Below are positions 1 through 5,624 of a DNA stretch of 12,100 nt, piece by piece (the first letter of the stretch is position 1; the number at the start of each line of letters is the position of its first letter). The notes under the pieces are model-generated. The model was not told where the DNA came from. It saw nothing but the letters and a program-made list of their open reading frames with translations, and made no database searches. The stretch lies in assembly GCA_028280205.1 (NCBI GenBank), contig JANQME010000394.1, positions 1 to 12,100 of the forward strand, given 5' to 3'. The stretch is from Longimicrobiales bacterium (GTDB lineage Bacteria > Gemmatimonadota > Gemmatimonadetes > Longimicrobiales > Gaopeijiaceae). The position numbers were made by a program, and so were the translations under genes.

Positions 1-2
1 CG

Positions 3-602
3 CTCGACCTGGACCACGGGACGTACCCGTTCGTGACGTCGTCGAACACGACCGCGGGCGGGGCCGCGACCGGGACCGGGATCGGCCCGACCTCGATCAC
101 CGACGTGATCGGGGTCGTGAAGGCGTACACGACACGGGTGGGCGAGGGGCCGCTGCCCACCGCCATGGCGCCCGCGATGGACGAGCACGTACGTGCGCTC
201 GGCGGGGAGTTCGGCGCCACGACCGGCCGTCCCCGCCGCTGCGGCTGGTTCGACTCGGTGCTGACCCGATTCGCGTCGCAGGTGAACGGCCTCACCGGCG
301 TGGCGGTCACGAAGCTCGACGTGCTCGACACCCTGGACGAGCTGCGCATCGCGACGGCGTATCGGATGCCGGATGGGAAGGAGCGGAGCTTCTTTCCCGC
401 CGATACCTGGTCGCTCTCCGACGTCGAGCCGGTCTACGAGACCCTGCCGGGATGGAAGGAGCCCACCGGCGACGTGCGCCGGCTCGAGGATCTGCCGAAG
501 AACGCGCGCGCCTACCTCGATCGCATCGAGGAGCTGACGAACGCCCCGGTGCAATGGGTTTCCGTCGGGTCGAAGCGGAGTCAGATCATCCCGGTCGGCT
601 GA
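3..602 (+). CDS. purA: Adenylosuccinate synthase, C-terminal part (5' end outside window)
   Basis: This is the 3' end of the gene for adenylosuccinate synthase. The cytosolic enzyme joins IMP and aspartate using GTP to make adenylosuccinate, the first committed step from IMP to AMP. The frame is open from the window edge and encodes 199 residues before TGA at 600-602; full enzymes have about 430, so roughly the last half is present. Visible family motifs are DHGTYPFVTSSNTTAGGAAT near the start of the fragment, KAYTTRVGEGPLPT, GRPRRCGWFD (nucleotide-binding region), TKLDVLD and the C-terminal VGSKRSQII. The first internal GTG (33-35) lies inside the TYPFVTSS motif and is not a start. The gene converges on the minus-strand membrane protein that ends at 643, with 40 bp between the stop codons. 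No truncation or frameshift is visible. Identification is very secure. Confidence 0.97.
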   Translation, partial: LDLDHGTYPFVTSSNTTAGGAATGTGIGPTSITDVIGVVKAYTTRVGEGPLPTAMAPAMDEHVRALGGEFGATTGRPRRCGWFDSVLTRFASQVNGLTGVAVTKLDVLDTLDELRIATAYRMPDGKERSFFPADTWSLSDVEPVYETLPGWKEPTGDVRRLEDLPKNARAYLDRIEELTNAPVQWVSVGSKRSQIIPVG

Positions 603-642
603 CGCCCGGATACAGGAGGTGCACGAGCGAGACTGACGCCCG

Positions 643-1059
643 TCAGATCACCCCGACGACCGCGAGCACCACCCGCACCGCGAGCGAGATCGTCATGATC
701 AGCCCCGGGAGCAGGGCGAGCCCGACGGAGAAGGTGAGGCCCATGCGGTAGAGCGTCGGACCGGTCGGCAGGATTTGGCCGCGCCCCAGCTTCTCGATGA
801 GGATCTCCGTCGCGGGACCGAGCAGGTAGCAGAAGTTGGCGAGGACGCCGAAGGCGACGAGGGGCTGCCAGGGCAGGGGGCCCGGGAAGCCCCCGCCCGG
901 GGCGAACGTCTCGGCGACGTAGATCCACGCGATCGACGCGATGCCCGCCGCGCCCACGGCGAGGTTGTAGGGCAGGCGTCGCCTCTCCCACCATCCGACG
1001 ATCGACTTCGCGCTGCGCCGCGCAGGCGCGGGGAAGAGGAACTCCGTCAGTGCTCCCAT
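643..1059 (-). CDS. Small integral membrane protein of unknown function (138 aa)
   Basis: This 138-residue protein begins MGALTEFLFPAP. A basic stretch (RRSAKSIVGWWERRRLPYN, residues 14-32) precedes about four hydrophobic segments, near residues 32-50, 66-82, 104-121 and 122-138. The last helix runs to the C-terminus with almost no tail. The WWERRRLPYNLAVG junction fits a cytoplasmic amphipathic patch leading into the first membrane helix. I do not recognise a characterised family, and no catalytic motif is visible. The ATG at 1059 was chosen because a purine-rich GAGAGG lies about 10 bases upstream, and the frame upstream (antisense to ffh) has no membrane-protein character. The gene diverges from ffh and converges on purA, so it is probably monocistronic. 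The palindrome at 1099-1115 lies about 40 bp upstream of its start and could control it. The coding call is supported by hydrophobicity pattern and start context. Confidence 0.75.
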   Translation of the reverse strand: MGALTEFLFPAPARRSAKSIVGWWERRRLPYNLAVGAAGIASIAWIYVAETFAPGGGFPGPLPWQPLVAFGVLANFCYLLGPATEILIEKLGRGQILPTGPTLYRMGLTFSVGLALLPGLIMTISLAVRVVLAVVGVI

Positions 1060-1093
1060 CGTCCGTCCGCCTCTCGGTCCGGGGTCCGTGCTC

Positions 1094-1099
1094 AATCTA
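1094..1099 (-). promoter_or_regulatory. Candidate -10 element of the minus-strand membrane protein gene
   Basis: On the minus strand this reads TAGATT, matching four of six bases of the bacterial -10 consensus. It sits 35-41 bases upstream of the ATG at 1059, directly beside the palindrome at 1099-1115, which would then fill the -10/-35 spacer. No convincing -35 hexamer is visible, so this is tentative. Confidence 0.22.
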
Positions 1100-1115
1100 C
1101 TTTGCGTCGCAAAGT
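1099..1115. promoter_or_regulatory. Perfect 17-bp palindrome, candidate operator
   Basis: The sequence ACTTTGCGTCGCAAAGT is a perfect inverted repeat: two 8-bp arms around one central T (1107). It lies in the divergent gap between the membrane protein gene (start 1059) and ffh (start 1273). It is more AT-rich than its surroundings, and its size and symmetry fit a binding site for a dimeric helix-turn-helix repressor. With a centre of only one base it is unlikely to be an RNA hairpin terminator. The closer gene is the membrane protein, so that is the likelier target. The regulator is unknown and no regulator gene is in the window. Confidence 0.55.
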
Positions 1116-1150
1116 CGATGCCAGACTCTTGCAGAGGAGTGAGACGGGCG

Positions 1151-1180
1151 CCCGCGCGGGTCGCGAGTGGCTCGCGCGGG
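1151..1180. repeat. GC-rich inverted repeat / hairpin in the ffh upstream region
   Basis: CCCGCGCG (1151-1158) and CGCGCGGG (1173-1180) are perfect 8-bp reverse complements separated by 14 bases. An alternative hairpin uses CGCGAG (1162-1167), loop TGG and CTCGCG (1171-1176). The two structures share bases and are mutually exclusive. If transcription of ffh starts upstream, this lies in its 5' leader, about 90 bases before the start codon. A chance origin is possible at this GC content. Confidence 0.35.
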
Positions 1181-1272
1181 GCTCCCTTCCCGGGTGGAGC
1201 TTCCGTAGCTTCCCAGCCGCCGTCCCACCGACGGCACGGCGGCACGGACGAGGCGGTCGGGAGGCCGGAAGG

Positions 1273-2622
1273 ATGTTCGACGAACTCGGAACCAAGCTCG
1301 ACGGCGCGCTCAAGAAGCTGCGCCAGCGCGGCGTGCTCACCGAGCCCATGATCAAGGAGGGGCTCCGCGAAGTGCGTCGCGTCCTCCTCGAGGCCGACGT
1401 CAACTTCCAGGTCACCCGCGACTTCCTCCGGCGGGTACAGGAGCGAGCCCTCGGTGAGCAGGTGCTCAAGGCCGTCTCGCCGGGCCAGCAGATCGTGAAG
1501 ATCGTCCACGACGAGCTCGCGCACCTCTTCGGCGAGGGCCGTCCGACGCTCGAGCGCGGACCGTCGAGCCCCACCGTCGTCCTCATGGTCGGACTCCAGG
1601 GGGCTGGAAAGACCACCACGGCCGCGAAGCTCGCGCGGCGTCTCGGGCGGGACGGGCGCACGCCCATGCTGGCGGCGTGCGACCTGCAGCGCCCCGCAGC
1701 GATCGAGCAGCTCCGCACGCTCGGAGAGCAGATCGGCGCGGAGGTCTACGCGGGCGAGTTCGGGGGCGATCCCGTGGCCGCCGCCACGCAGGCGGTGGCA
1801 CAGGCGAAGGCGTCGAAGCATCAGCTCCTCATCATCGATACGGCCGGACGTCTGCAGATCGACGATGCGCTCATGGACGAGCTGACCCACGTCCGCGACG
1901 CTGTCGGCCCGACTGAGATCCTCCTCGTCGCCGACGCGATGACGGGGCAGGAGGCGGTGACGATCGCGCAGGGCTTCGACGAGACGCTCGGCATCACCGG
2001 GATCGTGATGACGAAGATGGACGGCGATGCCCGCGGTGGCGCGGCGCTCTCGATCCGGGGCGTGACCGGCAAGCCGATCAAGTTCCTCGGCGTCGGCGAG
2101 GGGATCGACGACCTCGACACGGCCGATCCCGAGCGACTCGCCGGGCGCATCCTGCAGATGGGCGACGTCGTCGGGCTGGTCGAGCGCGCCCAGGTCGCGA
2201 TCGACGAGGAAGAGCAGGCCGAGCTCCAGGAGAAGGTGCTCGGCAAGGGGCGCTTCACGCTCGAGGACTTCCTGGTCGCGATGCGCCAGGTCCAGAAGAT
2301 GGGCCCGCTCGATCAGCTCATGAAGCTGATCCCCGGGATGGGGCGCATGAAGATTCCGACACAGAACCTCGACCCGAAGCGATTCCGGCACGTCGAGGCG
2401 ATCATCCTCTCCATGACGCCCGAGGAGCGCCGGAACCCGAAGATCCTGAACGGATCCCGGCGCGCCCGCATCGCCAAGGGGAGCGGACGGCCGGTCGCGG
2501 AGGTGAACCGTCTCCTGAAGCAGTTCAAGGAGATGGAGAAGTTCATGAAGCAGATGAAGGGCATGATGGGCGGGGCCGGCGGCGGCATGCCGGACCTCCC
2601 CGGGATGCCGTTCGGTCGCTGA
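1273..2622 (+). CDS. ffh: Signal recognition particle protein Ffh (SRP54 GTPase)
   Basis: Ffh binds signal sequences of nascent membrane and secreted proteins together with 4.5S RNA, and docks on FtsY at the membrane by reciprocal GTP hydrolysis. The 449-residue protein is full length. The N domain (about 1-90) is followed by the G domain (about 100-300) with P-loop GLQGAGKTTT (107-116), DLQRPAA (137-143), DTAGR (189-193) and TKMDGDARGG (247-256). The M domain (about 305-449) carries the RNA-binding SRRARIAKGSG motif (395-405) and a methionine-rich tail (MEKFMKQMKGMMGG). The ATG at 1273 is chosen because GGGAGG (1259-1264) lies 8 bases upstream and MFDELGTKLDGALKKL is the normal N-terminus. 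The open frame continues far upstream without family similarity. The M19 gene follows by 25 bp and is probably cotranscribed. No SRP RNA gene is seen here. Confidence 0.98.
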   Translation: MFDELGTKLDGALKKLRQRGVLTEPMIKEGLREVRRVLLEADVNFQVTRDFLRRVQERALGEQVLKAVSPGQQIVKIVHDELAHLFGEGRPTLERGPSSPTVVLMVGLQGAGKTTTAAKLARRLGRDGRTPMLAACDLQRPAAIEQLRTLGEQIGAEVYAGEFGGDPVAAATQAVAQAKASKHQLLIIDTAGRLQIDDALMDELTHVRDAVGPTEILLVADAMTGQEAVTIAQGFDETLGITGIVMTKMDGDARGGAALSIRGVTGKPIKFLGVGEGIDDLDTADPERLAGRILQMGDVVGLVERAQVAIDEEEQAELQEKVLGKGRFTLEDFLVAMRQVQKMGPLDQLMKLIPGMGRMKIPTQNLDPKRFRHVEAIILSMTPEERRNPKILNGSRRARIAKGSGRPVAEVNRLLKQFKEMEKFMKQMKGMMGGAGGGMPDLPGMPFGR

Positions 2623-2647
2623 TGGACAGACGGGGGCGGAGCGTGGG

Positions 2648-3877
2648 ATGAGCGAGCGCGGCATGGACCGGCGCAACTTTGTGCGCGTTGGGGCGGCCGC
2701 CGCGGCGCTTGGACCGGGAGCCATCGCGTGCCGGCCCGACGAGGGTTCGAGTGGTGCGGCTGCCGCGGGAAGTGGACAGACGTCCGGGGACGCCGGAGCG
2801 ACATCGCCGGCCGGGATCTCGGTCGAGGCCGCGCGCGCGGCCGGATGGGGCGGGTACGACGAGGCGATCGTCGTCGACGCGCTGGCCGGCCCGATCCAGT
2901 TCAACATCCCGCAGGAGGGCCTCCCCCTGCGGCCGGAGGCGCTCGACGTGGTCCGCCGCTCGGGGATCACGGCCGTGAACCTGACCGTGAACGCCCGACC
3001 GACCGAGGCGCTCTCGGCATACGAGGCCACGAACGAGAAGATGGACGCGTGGGCTGCCGAGATCGAAGCGAACCCGGACGTGCTCGCGCTCGTCCGCACC
3101 GTGCAGGAGCTGGAGGCCGCGAAGGCGTCCGGGCGGCTCGGGATCGTCTTCGGCTTCCAGGACGGCGTGCCGTTCGAGGACGACCTCGACCGCCTGGACG
3201 CATTCCACCGATGTGGACTCCGCATCGTACAACCCACCTACAACGTCCAGAACCGACTCGGCTCGGGGAGCCTGGTCCCGCGGGACGGTGGGTTTACGGA
3301 AGAGGGGCGGGCAGCGCTCGCTCGCATGGAGGAGCTCGGAATCCTCCTCGACCTCTCGCACTGCGGTCCACGGACTACGCTCGATGGGATCCGGGCGTCG
3401 ACCGGGCCGGCCTCGATCACGCACTCAGGGTGTTCGGCCGTCTACCCCCATCCGCGCAACAAGGACGACGAAGCACTTCGCCTCTTGGCCGACGGGGGCG
3501 GGGTCGTGGGGATCTACCTGATGCCCTTCCTGAACCCGAGCGGTCCGCCCACCGCGGCGGATGTGATCGCGCACCTCGAGCACGCGCTGAACGTGTGCGG
3601 GGAGGATCACGTCGGAATCGGGAGCGACCAGGGGATCGTTCCGCTCGACACGAGCGGGGACTTCCGGAGCCGCTTCGATGCGGTGTCGGCTCAACGCGCC
3701 GCGGCGGGCATCGCGGCCCCGCGCGAGGGTACGGTCCCGTACGTCCCGGAGCTGAACCACCCGCGTCGGCTGGAGACGATTGCGGCGCTCCTGGATGCTC
3801 GTGGGCACCCGACGCGGGTCATCGAGAAGGTGCTCGGCGGGAACTTCGTCCGGCTTTTCGGAGAGGTGTGGGGCTGA
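2648..3877 (+). CDS. Peptidase M19 (membrane dipeptidase) family protein, Tat-exported putative lipoprotein
   Basis: This 409-residue protein belongs to the M19 renal-dipeptidase family, zinc TIM-barrel enzymes that cleave dipeptides. The N-terminus has a twin-arginine motif (DRRNFVRV, 7-14), an alanine-rich hydrophobic stretch and AIAC ending at Cys28, followed by a Gly/Ser/Ala linker to about residue 58. This suggests Tat export and possible lipidation. Family landmarks are LDLSHCG (His238), ITHSG (His259) and GIGSDQG (Asp327), plus IVQPTYNVQNRLGSG. Two expected metal-ligand sites differ. The N-terminal HxD motif reads VVDALAG (around 75-81), and the usual bridging Glu in a GxEGG-like strand is Gln171 in FGFQDG. 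I recall a bacterial M19 subgroup with a similar GFQ motif, so this may be a normal variant of altered activity. GGAG (2638-2641), six bases before the ATG, supports the start. It sits 25 bp behind ffh. Confidence 0.88.
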   Translation: MSERGMDRRNFVRVGAAAAALGPGAIACRPDEGSSGAAAAGSGQTSGDAGATSPAGISVEAARAAGWGGYDEAIVVDALAGPIQFNIPQEGLPLRPEALDVVRRSGITAVNLTVNARPTEALSAYEATNEKMDAWAAEIEANPDVLALVRTVQELEAAKASGRLGIVFGFQDGVPFEDDLDRLDAFHRCGLRIVQPTYNVQNRLGSGSLVPRDGGFTEEGRAALARMEELGILLDLSHCGPRTTLDGIRASTGPASITHSGCSAVYPHPRNKDDEALRLLADGGGVVGIYLMPFLNPSGPPTAADVIAHLEHALNVCGEDHVGIGSDQGIVPLDTSGDFRSRFDAVSAQRAAAGIAAPREGTVPYVPELNHPRRLETIAALLDARGHPTRVIEKVLGGNFVRLFGEVWG

Positions 3878-4004
3878 GCGCGGATTGGCGCCGCGGGTGC
3901 GCATCGTGCAGTATCCTGATGAGGCTGCGCAGCGGAAGCGCGATCCGTTGGGTGGATGTGCGACGGACGACGTCCCGCTGAGGGACCTTGGACAGGGGGT
4001 TGGG

Positions 4005-4277
4005 ATGGATCCGGTGTTGGTACTGCGACTGGTTCTGACGGTTGTGGCCACCGTCGTGGTGGTCGGTGGAATCGGCGGGTTGGGGTATGCGCTCGGTCGC
4101 CTCGTGGCGAGCCGACGGGGGCCGACGCTTCCGGACGGAGATGGTCGTCGGCTCGAGATCCTCGAGGAGGAGGTCGACCTACTCCAGTCAGAGCTGAAGC
4201 AACTCCGTGAAGAGGGCGACTTCTTCCGGTTGCTTCCCCGACCCGACGACGAGTCCGAACAGGCTCGAGCTGCGTAG
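4005..4277 (+). CDS. Small membrane-anchored coiled-coil protein (90 aa), function unknown
   Basis: The 90-residue product starts MDPVLVLRLVLTVVATVVVV. It has one N-terminal membrane helix (about 4-35, with a glycine-rich GGIGGLGYALG second half), then a short basic stretch (ASRRG). A heptad-like acidic helix follows (about 48-70, RRLEILEEEVDLLQSELKQLREE), then a charged C-terminal tail rich in Pro, Asp and Glu. The topology resembles small bitopic coiled-coil proteins of the LapA/YhcB or phage-shock-like type, but I see no diagnostic motif and assign no family. AGGGGG (3994-3999) lies five bases before the ATG at 4005. The frame is open further upstream, but that part overlaps the M19 gene and looks non-coding. 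The gene lies 127 bp after M19 and 135 bp before rpsP, in the same direction. Confidence 0.7.
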   Translation: MDPVLVLRLVLTVVATVVVVGGIGGLGYALGRLVASRRGPTLPDGDGRRLEILEEEVDLLQSELKQLREEGDFFRLLPRPDDESEQARAA

Positions 4278-4289
4278 GGTTACCATCGC

Positions 4290-4318
4290 TGTACACGCTT
4301 CGACCTCCCTTTTATCCT
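4290..4318 (+). promoter_or_regulatory. Candidate sigma70-type promoter for the rpsP-rimM-trmD operon
   Basis: TGTACA (4290-4295) and TATCCT (4313-4318) are separated by exactly 17 bases, and each matches four of six consensus positions. A start near 4325 would give an 88-base leader that begins just before the hairpin at 4329-4354. This is the best promoter-like pair in the 135-bp gap before rpsP. It was judged by eye only. Confidence 0.35.
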
Positions 4319-4328
4319 TTGCGTCTGC

Positions 4329-4354
4329 CCACGATCGGGGTCGTCCGGTCGTGG
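4329..4354 (+). promoter_or_regulatory. Leader hairpin upstream of rpsP
   Basis: CCACGATCGG (4329-4338) pairs with CCGGTCGTGG (4345-4354) as a 10-bp stem with one T-G wobble, closed by the 6-base loop GGTCGT. It lies between the candidate promoter and rpsP, 58 bases before the start codon, and would form at the extreme 5' end of the mRNA. No T-tract follows, so it is not an obvious terminator. It could stabilise the mRNA, bind a protein autoregulator, or be fortuitous. Confidence 0.4.
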
Positions 4355-4412
4355 CGCTCACGGCGCGAGGTCTCGCTCCGTCCGAACGCAGCCAGGAACG
4401 CAGAAACAACTG

Positions 4413-5012
4413 ATGCCCGCACGTATTCGACTCCGGCGGATGGGCCGGAAGAAGAAGCCCCACTACCGGATCGTCGTAGCCGACAGTGCCGCGCCCCGCG
4501 ACGGCCGGTTCGTCGAGACGCTCGGCTACTACAAACCACTGTCCCAGCCCGCTCGTCTCGTGCTGGACATGGAGCGCGTGGATCACTGGATCGGTGAGGG
4601 GGCGAGCCCCTCCGGCACGGTGAAGTCGCTGATCGCGAAGGCGCGTCGGGGCGGGGACGCCGCGGTCGCCATTGGTGAGGCCGACGTCGAGGAGGCCAAG
4701 ACCAAGCGGGCCGAGGGGCTCGCGGCCCGTCGGGCCGCCGAAACGAAGGCGGAAGCGGAGGCCAAGGCCGCCGCCGAAGCCGAGGCTGCTGCAGAAGCCG
4801 AAGCCAAGGCCGCTGCTGAGGCGGAAGCCGCTGCGGAGGCCGAAGCCGCGACCGAGCCGGAGGCCGCGGCCGAGGAAGAGGAGTCAGACGCGGCCGAGGG
4901 GGACGACGCGCCCGCCGCCGAAGCCGACGCGGCCGAGGCGGATGATGCCCCCGCGGAGGGCGAGGACGCGGCGACGGACGACGAAGACGAAGAGGAGGAG
5001 AAGTCCGAGTAG
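4413..5012 (+). CDS. rpsP: 30S ribosomal protein S16 with long acidic C-terminal tail
   Basis: S16 binds 16S rRNA in the body of the 30S subunit and is needed for its assembly. Residues 1 to about 86 form the conserved domain: MPARIRLRRMGRKKKPHYRI, VVADSAAPRDGRFVETLGYY and the SPSGTVKSLIAKA region. S16 proteins are usually 80-110 residues; this one has 199. The extra 110 or so residues consist of a charged helix-like segment (about 88-112), an Ala/Glu/Lys section with two exact 14-residue repeats (113-126 and 127-140) and a third degenerate copy, then a strongly acidic end rich in Asp and Glu. Long Ala/Glu tails on S16 are known in Bacteroidota, so this may be lineage-typical. The ATG at 4413 begins the canonical N-terminus, but no good Shine-Dalgarno is present; the nearest AGGA lies 15 bases upstream. 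It is the first gene of the operon with rimM and trmD. Confidence 0.97.
   Translation: MPARIRLRRMGRKKKPHYRIVVADSAAPRDGRFVETLGYYKPLSQPARLVLDMERVDHWIGEGASPSGTVKSLIAKARRGGDAAVAIGEADVEEAKTKRAEGLAARRAAETKAEAEAKAAAEAEAAAEAEAKAAAEAEAAAEAEAATEPEAAAEEEESDAAEGDDAPAAEADAAEADDAPAEGEDAATDDEDEEEEKSE
4749..4868 (+). repeat. Tandem 42-bp coding repeat in the rpsP tail
   Basis: Residues 113-126 and 127-140 of S16 are two identical copies of AEAEAKAAAEAEAA, and 141-152 is a shortened, diverged third copy. The codons differ between copies (for example GCG GAA GCG GAG against GCA GAA GCC GAA). The repeat is therefore better conserved as protein than as DNA, which suggests selection on composition or helix periodicity more than a recent duplication. 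Confidence 0.8.
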
Positions 5013-5036
5013 TCCTCGGACGTCTCGGCTCTCCCG

Positions 5037-5624
5037 ATGGGTCGTCGCGACCCGAGCCACCTCGTGGTCGGGCACCTGAGCCGGCCCCACGGTACAAAGG
5101 GGGAGTTCTACGTCTGGCCCCTCACGGATCACCCCGAGCGCGCCTTCGCGTCCGGGGTGACTCTGCTTCTGGGTGAGGCGGACGCCGACGAGCCGGATCC
5201 CGACCTGCCCCCGCTGCGGGTCGAGGCGGCGCGACCGTTCCAGCGTGGCCTCCTGGTCGTCTTCGGGGGCGTCGACGATCGAAACCAGGCCGAGGCTCTT
5301 CGGGGTCGCTACCTCTTCCGGCCGATCGCGGAGGTGGAGCCGCTGGAGGAGGGAGAGGTCTTCCAGCACCAGCTCCTCGGCCTCGAGGTCGTCACGGTCG
5401 ACGGCCGGACGGTGGGTCGCGTCGCCGAGATCTTCGAGCTCGGTCCAGCCGACCTGCTCGAGGTCCACGGCGCGGGCGGGGTCGTCATGATCCCGTACCG
5501 ACCCGAGATCGTCACGGGGGTCGACATCGACGCGCAGCGGCTCACCATCGATCCACCCGACGGGCTGCTCGACCTCCAGACGCCCCCGGAGGGCGGAGGT
5601 GCGAACGGGGAAGGCGCGCCGTGA
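5037..5624 (+). CDS. rimM: Ribosome maturation factor RimM (16S rRNA processing)
   Basis: RimM binds S19 in the head of the immature 30S subunit and assists 16S rRNA maturation. The 195-residue protein has the expected two domains. The N-terminal RimM domain (about 8-100) contains VVGHLSRPHGTKGEF and the NQAEALRGRYLF signature. The C-terminal PRC-barrel (about 108-180) contains FQHQLLGLEVVTVDGRTVGRV, PADLLEV, MIPYRPEIV and LTIDPPDGLLDL. The ATG at 5037 is the only plausible start: it lies 24 bp after the rpsP stop, and an in-frame TAG (the rpsP stop itself) is just upstream. There is no clear Shine-Dalgarno, so translation may be coupled to rpsP. The GTGA overlap at 5621-5624 couples it to trmD. 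The KH-domain gene commonly found between rpsP and rimM is missing. Confidence 0.96.
   Translation: MGRRDPSHLVVGHLSRPHGTKGEFYVWPLTDHPERAFASGVTLLLGEADADEPDPDLPPLRVEAARPFQRGLLVVFGGVDDRNQAEALRGRYLFRPIAEVEPLEEGEVFQHQLLGLEVVTVDGRTVGRVAEIFELGPADLLEVHGAGGVVMIPYRPEIVTGVDIDAQRLTIDPPDGLLDLQTPPEGGGANGEGAP

Noticed and set aside
599..646. Terminator or duplication between purA and the membrane gene (CTGACGCCCG twice, and CTGACG-CC-CGTCAG)
   Set aside because: The hairpin loop would be only two bases with no T-tract, and the 10-base direct repeat is short enough to be chance.
775..1272. Upstream in-frame extension of ffh
   Set aside because: It is antisense to the membrane protein gene, has no family similarity, and the canonical Ffh N-terminus with a Shine-Dalgarno starts at 1273.
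1240..1290. Possible SRP (4.5S) RNA, from a GGTCGGGAGGCCGGAAGG-like stretch near the ffh start
   Set aside because: The apical SRP RNA loop signature and flanking helix are not present. The stretch is the ffh ribosome binding site and first codons.
643..3237. 864-codon open frame on the minus strand running antisense through ffh and into the M19 gene
   Set aside because: Only its last 138 codons (643-1059) look like a protein. The rest is antisense to clearly conserved ffh and M19 coding sequence and is Arg/His/Leu-rich low-complexity translation typical of GC-rich DNA.
2728..3981. 417-codon plus-strand frame overlapping the M19 gene
   Set aside because: It is a shifted frame of M19 with Arg/Gly/Pro-rich composition and no recognisable motifs.
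4312..5097. 261-codon minus-strand frame antisense to rpsP
   Set aside because: Extremely Arg/Pro-rich; it mirrors the Ala/Glu codon repeats of the S16 tail on the other strand.
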